Shown: piece after piece, positions 5,824 to 14,190 of the stretch
How the letters are laid out: each line of letters opens with the position of its first letter
Numbering within the stretch: position 1 is the stretch's first letter
From: an uncultured Treponema sp.
GTDB lineage: Bacteria; Spirochaetota; Spirochaetia; Treponematales; Treponemataceae
Assembly (NCBI RefSeq): GCF_946187725.1
Contig: NZ_CAMHSK010000004.1
Coordinates: forward strand, 62,001 to 126,000
Direction: 5' to 3'
Length of the DNA stretch: 64,000 bases
The notes under the pieces: generated by a model
What the model was told of the DNA's origin: nothing
Seen by the model: the letters and a program-made list of their open reading frames with translations, nothing else
Databases searched by the model: none
Translations under genes and position numbers: made by a program

Positions 5824-7500
5824 TTTTCTCCGCAAATCTTCGTGCTGCTTGTAGAATTCTTCCTTGTCTGCATACATGGCTTTGTCGGCCCGTTCCGCGA
5901 CGGATTTGAAATCTTTGTCGATTCCGTTTTTGAAAGTGGCAGCCCCGATTGAAACTGCGAGCGTGAAATCAAATTCGTTTTCTTCGTTGAAGTCTGCGAC
6001 TGCTTTATTGAAGGCGGCAATTTTCGCCTCAACATCTTCTTTCTCATCTTCAATCACAACCACAAATTCATCTCCGCCAGTTCGGAAAACCGTTTTTTCA
6101 TCGAAAGCGATTTTAAGAGCACTTGCCGCCCCTTTGATAAGCGCATCGCCCATTTCATGACCAAGAGTGTCGTTGAGGTGTTTGAGTCCGTTCACATCGC
6201 AAACATATACCGTGAAATTTGCCATTCCTTCATCAATCTTCATTTCGATTGCGGATTGGTGCTTTAGGTATGCGGCCTTGTTGCGGCATCCTGTCATAAA
6301 GTCCTTGTAAGCCATGTCCCTTATGTGACCAATATATTCGCTCAGTTCCACTTCGATTTTTCGGATTGAAGACGCGAGCATTCCAAACTCATCCTTTGAG
6401 TAGACAGGAATCTTCGTGTTCAGCTCACCGTGAGCGATGTAATGTGCCGACTGATTGATTATTTCAATCGGTTTTACAATTTTGTTCGTCACAATGCCAA
6501 TCACGCTAATCGCTATTGTCAATGACACGATGAACAAAATCGCCAGCTGCAAGAACATCTGGTGCTGCAATGAAATAAGCTGCTCTTTTGGAACAGAAAG
6601 CGCGAGCAACATTCCGTTTTTAAGCATTCCCAAAATAAGAACCTGCATGCCATCTTTCCATTCGTATTCGTAAGTTGTTTTTGAGTCGGCATATTTAGCG
6701 GAAAGAAATTTCGTCAAATGAGAAAGGTCTTTGTCAGTGCAAAATTCTTCAGATGAAAGACCTGACGGAAAATCCTTGTGATAAATAAAATCGCCTTTAG
6801 GGTTCACAAGAATGCCGGATGAATTTCCGTAGTCAAGACTGTCGATTTCGGAGCGTAATGAAAGGAGCGTGATTTCAACCCCGACTACGCCGCAGAATTT
6901 GCCGTCAGAAAAAACAGGCGACAAATATGAAATCATCGGAGCAAAATCTTCTGCATTAATGCCAGGATATGTGCCAATCCACATTGGAATTTTATTTTCT
7001 TCTGCCGCATAAAACCACGGAATATGCTCTCTTGAATCTTTGCCGCGCTTTGCAATATCGAAGGTCAAATTGATGTAATCGCCGTCTTTGTCGGTTGTGA
7101 AGCGAAAATGATTCGCCGAGCCGTTCACCGTATTCAGAAGATACAGGCACTTCGATGAGTCTGTTTCGTTTGGATTCGGGCAGAAGTAAATCGTTTTGAC
7201 GAATTTCTGGTCATCGAAAGCCAGAACTGATTTTTCGAAAAGCTCTTCATAGAATTTCTCGTCATAATGCTTGTTGCGGCTTGCGATAAAATTGTTCAAT
7301 CTGCTGACATTTTGCTCTATCCCAGAAAATGCCGTGTTGAGCACGGTGATTTTCTCTTCCAGAAGAAAGTGCATTGAATCCGCCGAGTACTGAAAAATTG
7401 CGGTACGGACATAAGAAATCGAGACTGTGCCGACAATCACCCACAGACAGAGAATCATTATTATGTAGGAAAGAGCGATACGAGTGCGTATTGATTTCAT
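5821..7500 (-). CDS. Membrane diguanylate cyclase: Cache, HAMP, GGDEF
   Basis: 559 residues. Transmembrane helix at about 8-30, an extracytoplasmic Cache sensor (about 35-310), a second helix (about 320-345), HAMP (about 345-395) and a C-terminal GGDEF domain with FRTGGDEFVVV near residue 485. The active site is intact. There is no RxxD inhibitory site five residues upstream, so product feedback may be absent. The ATG overlaps the stop of the upstream cyclase gene (ATGA), so these genes form one operon with the FliG-like gene. The product would be c-di-GMP made in response to a periplasmic small molecule. The ligand is unknown. Confidence 0.88.
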   Translation of the reverse strand: MKSIRTRIALSYIIMILCLWVIVGTVSISYVRTAIFQYSADSMHFLLEEKITVLNTAFSGIEQNVSRLNNFIASRNKHYDEKFYEELFEKSVLAFDDQKFVKTIYFCPNPNETDSSKCLYLLNTVNGSANHFRFTTDKDGDYINLTFDIAKRGKDSREHIPWFYAAEENKIPMWIGTYPGINAEDFAPMISYLSPVFSDGKFCGVVGVEITLLSLRSEIDSLDYGNSSGILVNPKGDFIYHKDFPSGLSSEEFCTDKDLSHLTKFLSAKYADSKTTYEYEWKDGMQVLILGMLKNGMLLALSVPKEQLISLQHQMFLQLAILFIVSLTIAISVIGIVTNKIVKPIEIINQSAHYIAHGELNTKIPVYSKDEFGMLASSIRKIEVELSEYIGHIRDMAYKDFMTGCRNKAAYLKHQSAIEMKIDEGMANFTVYVCDVNGLKHLNDTLGHEMGDALIKGAASALKIAFDEKTVFRTGGDEFVVVIEDEKEDVEAKIAAFNKAVADFNEENEFDFTLAVSIGAATFKNGIDKDFKSVAERADKAMYADKEEFYKQHEDLRRK

Positions 7501-8861
7501 CAGTCTTTTTTCACTCCGTTTCCGCCCAGCTCTTTTACCATGTAACAGTAACGAGCGGCACGATGATAGTTGGTTTTGATTGAATCTGAGAGATTAACGG
7601 CTGTGAGTCCGATTGATACTGTTATCAGACCGTTTTCTTCTATTGATTTGCAGAAATCACGGCAGATTTTGTATGCGTTTTCCAATGGAAGCTCGAAAAG
7701 CACAACGAATTCATCTCCGCCCCAGCGCAGCATAACTCCATGGTTTTCGAGAAGGGCACTCATCTTTTTTACGACAGAAAGCAATGCCTGGTCTCCGTTC
7801 ATGTTATCGTTTGCTTCCTTAAAATAGTCGATGTCGAACACTGCGATGCACTTATAGATGGTCGTGTTGAAAAGCCCGCGCTCGCCGAACTGGTCTTTAA
7901 AATAATTGCGGTTCGGAAGACCTGTGAGCTTATCAAGCTGCTCCTTTGAGAAAATCGAGACATTGTTTTGGCTTCGGAGAATTTTTGTCGTCATGAACAA
8001 GACAAACAAATCTATGCTCAAAATCGAGACCGCAATCAGATAGAAAAGCAAAAATCTTGTGTTGTTCTCGGTTTTGTCCGTGCTTCTGATGATAAAATAC
8101 CAGTCAAAATCAGGAAGATAGTAACTCGCAAAGAAACTTGTGAGACCTGTTTTTTTGAACTGATTTTCTTTTTTGTTCCCGGTCAAATGCGAGAGGTTCG
8201 CAACCATGATTTCGGAAAAAGTAGAGTCAATATTGACGATTCCCGAACTGTCCGTTGTGTTGATTTTTACATGATATTTTTCTTCAAGTTCGGAAAAAGC
8301 GGCCATCACATCTTTTATATAAATTGAAGGGCTTGCGACCCCGAGAAATTTCCCGTCAGCGTTCTGAATGCGGTAATTCACATACATTTTTGAATAATCA
8401 ATTCCCCTTATGTGGCGGAAGACATTAACCGAAAAGTCTTTGTAGCCGGCCTCGAATAAATTGAACCAGAGATCGTGAGAATAGCCTGTAGGATTTATTA
8501 TTTTGTACATCTTGTCATCGCGGTAATATCGATAGGTTTTGGCGGAAATAAGAGTCGCCTGTGCAAATCCGAAATTATTTTGTATCCGTGAAAGATAAGA
8601 TTTCATCGTTTCGGTATCGGAATCCAAATCCCCTTCATTCTGGAGAAAATTCAGCAGAAAACCATCGCTTGCCATCATTTTGGAAACGATAATTGGTTCG
8701 TTGAGTTTTTTGAGTGCCGCGTCACGAATATGCTCGCAAAGTATCTGGTCAGCCTTGCGAACCGTTTTTTCGCTGATATTAGTAATAAAGAAAAAAACTG
8801 CGCACAAAATCAGGATTGAGGCAGAAATAGTGCCGATTGCAATATAAGCTAATTTTCTCAT
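7500..8861 (-). CDS. Membrane diguanylate cyclase: Cache, GGDEF
   Basis: 453 residues. N-terminal helix (about 5-28), Cache-type sensor (about 30-265), helix (about 270-290), then GGDEF with WGGDEFVVLFE. It is a clear paralogue of the protein at 21926-23296: both have RYY after a sensor strand, LTGLPNRNY at the start of the GGDEF domain, and the ending KTNYHRA...GGNGVK. There is no HAMP. It lies between a FliG-like gene (three bases upstream) and another cyclase (4-base overlap). Catalytic activity is likely from the intact motif. Confidence 0.86.
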   Translation of the reverse strand: MRKLAYIAIGTISASILILCAVFFFITNISEKTVRKADQILCEHIRDAALKKLNEPIIVSKMMASDGFLLNFLQNEGDLDSDTETMKSYLSRIQNNFGFAQATLISAKTYRYYRDDKMYKIINPTGYSHDLWFNLFEAGYKDFSVNVFRHIRGIDYSKMYVNYRIQNADGKFLGVASPSIYIKDVMAAFSELEEKYHVKINTTDSSGIVNIDSTFSEIMVANLSHLTGNKKENQFKKTGLTSFFASYYLPDFDWYFIIRSTDKTENNTRFLLFYLIAVSILSIDLFVLFMTTKILRSQNNVSIFSKEQLDKLTGLPNRNYFKDQFGERGLFNTTIYKCIAVFDIDYFKEANDNMNGDQALLSVVKKMSALLENHGVMLRWGGDEFVVLFELPLENAYKICRDFCKSIEENGLITVSIGLTAVNLSDSIKTNYHRAARYCYMVKELGGNGVKKD

Positions 8862-8864
8862 AAT

Positions 8865-9212
8865 TTAACTGTCGAGCCAGCCTCTCAAAACATTTGCAAC
8901 ATCTTCTGGGCTTTGAGGAATTTCTTTTTTAAGGGCTTCGAGATTCTTGTCAACCATGATGAAGCCGCCGTTTTCTGGTGCGATATTGCGATAAATCCCA
9001 CGAAGCTCACCGAATTTTTTTACTTCTTCAAGAACGGCTGTTTCGCGCTGAACATGAAAAAGATTACGGGGATTGTAAGCTCCAAGCGACATGATGTTTT
9101 TGCTGATTTTATTCATTTGAACTGGCGAAAGATTGAGTCTTGAAAGGATTGTTTCACTTGTTTCCGAGCCGAGTTCCGTTAAAAGAATCGCAATTTTTTC
9201 GTAACCAGTCAT
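8865..9212 (-). CDS. Small FliG N-terminal-like protein
   Basis: 115 residues. The first 50 (YEKIAILLTELGSETSETIL and SRLNLSPVQMNKISKNI) resemble the FliG N-terminal domain, which in the full-length rotor protein contacts the MS ring. The middle and C-terminal FliG domains are missing; a full FliG is about 340 residues. The start has a good SD (GGGAG). It heads an operon with two diguanylate cyclases. One idea is a rotor adaptor that links c-di-GMP to flagellar output; this is inference. It could also be a general helical-repeat protein. Confidence 0.55.
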   Translation of the reverse strand: MTGYEKIAILLTELGSETSETILSRLNLSPVQMNKISKNIMSLGAYNPRNLFHVQRETAVLEEVKKFGELRGIYRNIAPENGGFIMVDKNLEALKKEIPQSPEDVANVLRGWLDS

Positions 9213-9296
9213 TTTTTCTCCCGTTTTTCAAAATCCATGATATAATAGTTTTGGAGAAAATTCTACGGGCGTTTGCCGGGTATCAGGAGGTTCAAC

Positions 9297-9932
9297 ATGA
9301 AAAAATACATTACTATCAGCCGTGAATACGGTTCTGGCGGGCGTTTGATTGGCAAGATGGTTGCTGAGCAGCTTGGCTATGCTTTTTATGATCGAGAAAT
9401 CATCGATATGGCGGCCCAGGAAAGCGGTCTTTCAGCGGACTTTATCAAAAAAACTGAGCAGAATCTTTCTTCAGGATGGATTTATAATCTTCTTTTGGGA
9501 ACCAGTTATGCGGGAACGGCAGCGGGCATGAATCAACCCATTACTCAGGCGAATTTGCCTCTTGTTGATCAGATTTTCAATGCCGAGCGCAAAATCATTA
9601 TCGGTCTCACAAAAGAGCCTTGCGTAATCGTTGGCCGTTGTGCAGATTACATTCTCTCCACTTATGATGGAATCGACAATAAAGACCTTCTGAATGTGTT
9701 CATTTACGCGGACATCGAAGCAAAAGTCAAGCGAATCGAGGAAATCTATAAAGAAACGGAATCTTGCGCCAAAAAGACAATCATTCAAATCGATAAGCGG
9801 CGTGCAAATCACTACAACACTTTCACCGAAAACACCTGGGGGGACCGCAAAAATTACGATATGATGATTAACAGCACGAGTGCGGGTATCGAAGCCACGG
9901 CAAAGTGGATTGTTGAAATGGCGAAGATGTAA
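9297..9932 (+). CDS. Cytidylate kinase-like protein
   Basis: 211 residues starting MKKYITISREYGSGG. The P-loop variant GSGGRLIGKMVA, the YDREII segment and IVGRCADYIL are typical of the cytidylate-kinase-like family (Cmk-related P-loop kinases of unknown substrate common in Firmicutes and spirochaetes). The start at 9297 follows AGGAGG closely. A TATAAT lies near 9241. The stop is two bases before the pectinesterase start, so the two are probably co-transcribed and coupled. The real substrate is not known; housekeeping CMP kinase activity is not assured. Confidence 0.75.
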   Translation: MKKYITISREYGSGGRLIGKMVAEQLGYAFYDREIIDMAAQESGLSADFIKKTEQNLSSGWIYNLLLGTSYAGTAAGMNQPITQANLPLVDQIFNAERKIIIGLTKEPCVIVGRCADYILSTYDGIDNKDLLNVFIYADIEAKVKRIEEIYKETESCAKKTIIQIDKRRANHYNTFTENTWGDRKNYDMMINSTSAGIEATAKWIVEMAKM

Positions 9933-9934
9933 TC

Positions 9935-10888
9935 ATGAAACTGACACTTACAACAAACGACTCGCTTTCAGAAGTTTTTTCTAAAATTTCACCATCTGAT
10001 GAGTTGATTCACATTTTGCTTTCGGACGGTGAGCATAAAGGCCTTCTTCACGAGCGTATTTTTTACAATTTGCCGAATCCGCTCGTGATTGAAAGTGAAT
10101 CTGGAAATGCCGAAAAATGTGCCTTGCGCTCCGAAAATTGCGAGGCTTATCACAAAGACACTGAAAATCGAGCCGTGCTCACTTTCGGTGAAAAATGCAC
10201 TTCGGTTACGCTTAAAAATTTCACGCTCGAAAACACTCATGTCAAAACCTGTGATGATGCCGCACTTGGAAATCAGGCGGAGGCAATCTGCTTTCACTGT
10301 CCGAGCGGAAAATTGAGCTGCGAGGGAATGAGCTTTGTGAGCCGTCAGGACACGATTCATGTCAAAGGCTTTTCACGGTTCAAAAATTGCTTTGTTTGCG
10401 GCGATGTTGATTTTATCTGGGGATATTGCGACACTTCTGTTTTTGAAGACTGCACCATTCACACCAGGGCAGACAATCGCGGAAGTGACAGGCCAGCCTA
10501 TGTGCTTCAAAGCCGTGCACTCAATTCAAAACCCGGTTTTGTCTTCATAAACTGCAATTTCACGGCCGAAGACCGCGGAAAGGATGCAGAGATTTACATC
10601 GGGCGTTCACAGGGAACCGGCAAAAAAGACAGCGTTGACAGATGGGATTCAATCGCGCTCATAAACTGCACGATTTCTGAACTTTACGACCTTGCGCTTT
10701 GGACTGACGAAAACGGGACGCGTGCCGTCTACCCCGAAAAAGGAAGCGCAAAATGCGGCTGGCGGCAGTACGGCACAAAGATTCGCGGCGTTGACGGAAG
10801 TCTTTCTGATTATGACAGCCGCCTGCAAGAAAAGCACGGCTACACAATGACAGAAGATGAAGCAAAAGAACTTGCAGCATTGATTTAA
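9935..10888 (+). CDS. Pectinesterase (CE8), apparently cytoplasmic
   Basis: 317 residues. Right-handed beta-helix protein with CE8 signatures: SRQDTIHVKG (QDT with catalytic Asp), GDVDFIWG (second catalytic Asp) and IYIGRSQG in place of the usual LGRPW, so the conserved active-site Arg is kept but the Trp is not. It would remove methyl groups from galacturonate chains. No signal peptide is present, suggesting it acts on imported oligogalacturonides, as does the neighbouring GH28 enzyme, which also lacks a signal. It directly follows the cytidylate-kinase-like gene. A terminator follows. Confidence 0.85.
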   Translation: MKLTLTTNDSLSEVFSKISPSDELIHILLSDGEHKGLLHERIFYNLPNPLVIESESGNAEKCALRSENCEAYHKDTENRAVLTFGEKCTSVTLKNFTLENTHVKTCDDAALGNQAEAICFHCPSGKLSCEGMSFVSRQDTIHVKGFSRFKNCFVCGDVDFIWGYCDTSVFEDCTIHTRADNRGSDRPAYVLQSRALNSKPGFVFINCNFTAEDRGKDAEIYIGRSQGTGKKDSVDRWDSIALINCTISELYDLALWTDENGTRAVYPEKGSAKCGWRQYGTKIRGVDGSLSDYDSRLQEKHGYTMTEDEAKELAALI

Positions 10889-10892
10889 AGCA

Positions 10893-10931
10893 AAAAAAGG
10901 ACTGCCTTGATTCGGGACAGTCCTTTTTGTT
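10893..10931 (+). terminator. Intrinsic terminator after pectinesterase
   Basis: Arms AAAGGACTG and CAGTCCTTTTT flank a short loop and end in a T run. It ends the cmk-like / pectinesterase operon. Confidence 0.8.
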
Positions 10932-10973
10932 TAATATGAACTAAAATCCGTGAATTTAGTTATTCAAGGAAGA

Positions 10974-12521
10974 TTAGTTATATGTTACCGTGATTTTTTG
11001 AATTCTTATGGCTCGTGAGTCACCTGCTGTTATGACAACAGGTCCTGCTTCAGTTGCTGTAAAAGTGACTTCAGTAAGAGCTGCGCCTGCAATTGTCTTG
11101 CTTTCGTTCAGACCACCACCTACAACAGTATAAGCAGATTCATTGTTGGCTCCTGTTGATGCAACAGTAATTGAAATTTTTGCGTTAGCATCGACATTAA
11201 AACTTGCAGTACCTGTTTTTTTGGTAAGTTCAATCTGCTTGGTTCCAGAATTTGCATATTTGATATTTGCGACTGTTACGCCATCATATGTTCCGTCAGC
11301 ACAAGCACCACCTTTTTCCCAAGTTGGCATTGTTGTGGAAGTTGAAACATCAAAAGCGATTGGAGTGACATCACCATCATCAACAACAGCAAACCAGCTC
11401 TCATATTCTTTTGAGAAGACAAGGTTAACATAAACTGTCTTTGATGCTTCGATTGTGCTGAGTTTTTTTGCGAGGGCTGCTGCTTCTGCGGTGTCATCGT
11501 CTGCATCGTCTGCATCGTTGAATGCTTTCCAGTCAGCTTCGCTTCCAAAGAAGATGAAATCAAATGAATCTGCTGTAGCAGTTTTGTCTGTGATTTTTGC
11601 AGCTGCGAGTATTCCGTTAAGCTCTTTTACAATCTCTGTAACGATAGGTTTTGCAGCATCTGCATTCTTAATCTTTGTGTTCAAATCGCTTGCTGAGATT
11701 GATTCAGCACCGATATCGAAGTCTTCGAATCCTGCCCATGAAGAGTTGTCTTCGTCATAATATTTGATAGAGATTTTTGTTACGACATCTGATGCATTTG
11801 CTGTAAGCTCATTCAAAGCTGTTACTTTGTGCAATCGTGAAGCCTGCATATAGATTGTGTAAGTTCCAGCTGAAACCAAAGAACTTGTTGTCAGAGTCTC
11901 AATCTGATTTTTTACGAGGTTTTCTTTTGCAAGAAGAACCTTTCCGTCTTTGTCAGTTACGATAACCCATGAGTTGTATCCTTCTGTGTTGCTAGAAATG
12001 TCAAATGAGAGTTTAGATGAATCGGTTGTTGTGAGTTCAAGCACGCCATACGCATAGTTAGCTGTGTCTGTGAAATCAAGGGTTGTGTATGAAGTAGACT
12101 CAGCAACTTTTTTTGAGGCACAGTAAAGTCCGTATGCATTTGGATTGTCAGAAGTCTCATCCTTCCATTTGAATTTGTTTCCAGATTTGATGACAAGGCT
12201 TGCACCTTTTTCTGTGCTGTTGTCGATTGAATTCTTTCCTTTGGTTGCCAAAGAGATAGGATATGTTGAGAACACGTTGTTGTTTCCGTTTCCTGCAAGG
12301 TCAGCCTTGAAATCCCATGTTGCGTTTACAACGAGTTTTGGTTCAGCAACTTTATTGCTTTCCTCATCGTCCTTCTTTTCTTCTTCTTTCTGGACTTCTT
12401 TGTCTGATTTTGTTGCTGAGTTGCCATCATCATCGTCATCGCTTGAGCAAGACAAGAACAAACCGCTGAAAAGAAGTGTGCTAGCGGCAAGAAGTGCTGC
12501 CAATTTTGTAATCTTTTTCAT
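10974..12521 (-). CDS. Large lipoprotein, probable pectin-binding or surface protein
   Basis: 515 residues. Lipoprotein signal with lipobox LFLSCSS (Cys near 25), then an Asp-rich patch and a charged Lys/Glu linker. The rest is beta-rich. A first region (about 65-240) begins with ATWDFKADLAG and looks like a carbohydrate-binding jelly roll. The last 100 residues (SFNVDANAKISITVASTG ... IRIQKITVTY) resemble the C-terminal domain often found on secreted pectinases of rumen Treponema. No catalytic motif is seen. It is transcribed away from the polygalacturonase gene, and its pectin role is inferred from context. Confidence 0.6.
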   Translation of the reverse strand: MKKITKLAALLAASTLLFSGLFLSCSSDDDDDGNSATKSDKEVQKEEEKKDDEESNKVAEPKLVVNATWDFKADLAGNGNNNVFSTYPISLATKGKNSIDNSTEKGASLVIKSGNKFKWKDETSDNPNAYGLYCASKKVAESTSYTTLDFTDTANYAYGVLELTTTDSSKLSFDISSNTEGYNSWVIVTDKDGKVLLAKENLVKNQIETLTTSSLVSAGTYTIYMQASRLHKVTALNELTANASDVVTKISIKYYDEDNSSWAGFEDFDIGAESISASDLNTKIKNADAAKPIVTEIVKELNGILAAAKITDKTATADSFDFIFFGSEADWKAFNDADDADDDTAEAAALAKKLSTIEASKTVYVNLVFSKEYESWFAVVDDGDVTPIAFDVSTSTTMPTWEKGGACADGTYDGVTVANIKYANSGTKQIELTKKTGTASFNVDANAKISITVASTGANNESAYTVVGGGLNESKTIAGAALTEVTFTATEAGPVVITAGDSRAIRIQKITVTYN

Positions 12522-12746
12522 ATTTCCTCCAAAAGATATTTTTTATACGAAAATAGTTTATAAGACAGTAGAAAGATTTTTGTGTTAAGAATTTGCATTT
12601 TGCCGATAAAAGCGCGGCTTGCACATTCCCGATATTTATAAATCTTAATTTTTATCGCAAAAATACAAAATCATATCATAATGCTATATTGTGAATCAGA
12701 AATTCCTCTGTACAATTACAACAACAAAAGTTTAATGAGGAAAAGT
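12522..12746. promoter_or_regulatory. Divergent intergenic region of lipoprotein and polygalacturonase genes
   Basis: AT-rich, 225 bp. A CATAAT near 12677 and a TATATT near 12685 are possible -10 boxes for the polygalacturonase gene. GCCGATAA at 12602-12609 matches a sigma-28 -10 box but has no convincing TAAA at the right distance. No clear palindrome is seen. Confidence 0.35.
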
Positions 12747-14102
12747 ATGTTGGAGATTAATATCAGAGATTTCGGCGGAAAAAGTGACGGCATTTTTGAC
12801 AACACGGCTGCTTTTAAGGCTGCGTTTGACGAACTTGCTAAAAACGGCGGCGGAAAGCTTGTCATTGGCTCTGGAAATTGGCTTACAGGCCCGATTGATT
12901 TAGTTGACAATTCAACTCTCGAAATTAAGGAAGGTGCGGAACTTACTTTTATCACTGATCCTAATGCTTATCCTCCTGCATTTACCCGCTGGGAAGGCGT
13001 TGAATGTTATGCAATGCATTCTCTTGTCCGTGCGGCAAATTGCGAGAATGTTAAAATCACTGGAAACGGTACAATAAATGGTAACGGAAGCGACTGGTGG
13101 GGAATCGTAAAGGCAAAGAAGGTTGCCGGTCAGTCAAAGCCAATTGCTTCTTATGAACTTGCGCTCGCTAAACTGAATCCGGGATATGAAAATCAGCCTG
13201 GTGGCGGCGGCGGCCGTGGAATTCAGTTCTTGCGTCCTTGCCTGGTTGAATTTGTTCATTGTAAGCATGCAGTGCTTGAGGGCGTTCAGCTTAAAAATTC
13301 GCCTTTCTGGACCGTTCATCCGCTTTATACCGATGATTTGACGATTCAGAACATTACTATTGAAAATCCTTATACTGCACCTAACACTGACGGAATCGAT
13401 GTTGATTCATGTACTAATGTAAACATCCTTAACTGTCATGTCGCTGTCGGTGATGACGGAATCTGTCTCAAATCAGGTTCTGGTGCTGACGGAATCCGCG
13501 TAAACAAGCCGACCGCAAATGTTACAATCAAAGATTGCACTGTCCGTTTTGCGCATGGCGGAATCGTCTTCGGTTCAGAGACTGCGGCTGGAATTCAGCA
13601 TGTCAAAGCCGAAAACTGTGATTTGAGCGGCACTGACCGTGGAATCAGAATCAAGAGCCGTCGCGGTCGTGGCGGTGATTTGTATGATATCGAACTTAAA
13701 AATCTCGTGATGAACGACACTCTCTGCCCGATTGCGATGAATATGTACTATAAATGTGGCGTGAACGACATTAATTCACCTCTCTTTTCTTTGGATAAGC
13801 AGCCTGTTACAAGCGAAACACCGCGAATCCACGATGTCAAAATCCTCGGCTGTTCGGGCAAAAACTGCAAGGCTAGTGCGGGCTTCATCGTAGGCTTGCC
13901 GGAAATGCCAATCGAGAATCTTGAAATCCGTGACTGTAATTTCACCACTGATGAAACTTCTGAACGGTCTCCGATGGAAAGCGATATGTTCTACGGCCTT
14001 CCTGAAGTGAGCGTCAAAAGTTTCCGTGTACGAAATGCACCCGGCGCAAAATTCGAGAATGTAGTGATTGAAGGTCCAAAAGAAACATTCATCTACGAGT
14101 AA
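12747..14102 (+). CDS. GH28 polygalacturonase-type enzyme, cytoplasmic
   Basis: 451 residues from the ATG at 12747, chosen for the GAGG nine bases upstream. Right-handed beta-helix with all GH28 motifs: NTDGIDVDSC (catalytic Asp), GDDGICLKSG (two catalytic Asp), HGGIVFGSE and RGIRIKSRRGRGG. No signal peptide. Family members without a signal usually trim imported oligogalacturonides from their ends (exo-type). It complements the CE8 esterase at 9.9 kb and the secreted PL1 lyase at 41.4 kb. The linkage and end products are inferred. Confidence 0.9.
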   Translation: MLEINIRDFGGKSDGIFDNTAAFKAAFDELAKNGGGKLVIGSGNWLTGPIDLVDNSTLEIKEGAELTFITDPNAYPPAFTRWEGVECYAMHSLVRAANCENVKITGNGTINGNGSDWWGIVKAKKVAGQSKPIASYELALAKLNPGYENQPGGGGGRGIQFLRPCLVEFVHCKHAVLEGVQLKNSPFWTVHPLYTDDLTIQNITIENPYTAPNTDGIDVDSCTNVNILNCHVAVGDDGICLKSGSGADGIRVNKPTANVTIKDCTVRFAHGGIVFGSETAAGIQHVKAENCDLSGTDRGIRIKSRRGRGGDLYDIELKNLVMNDTLCPIAMNMYYKCGVNDINSPLFSLDKQPVTSETPRIHDVKILGCSGKNCKASAGFIVGLPEMPIENLEIRDCNFTTDETSERSPMESDMFYGLPEVSVKSFRVRNAPGAKFENVVIEGPKETFIYE

Positions 14103-14190
14103 AAATCTGCCGATAATGTCTACAGGCTCTAACTGTCGGTTTTTTCTAGTGCGACTTCCGCGCGTGACAGTTAGAGTTATGGGGGCATTA

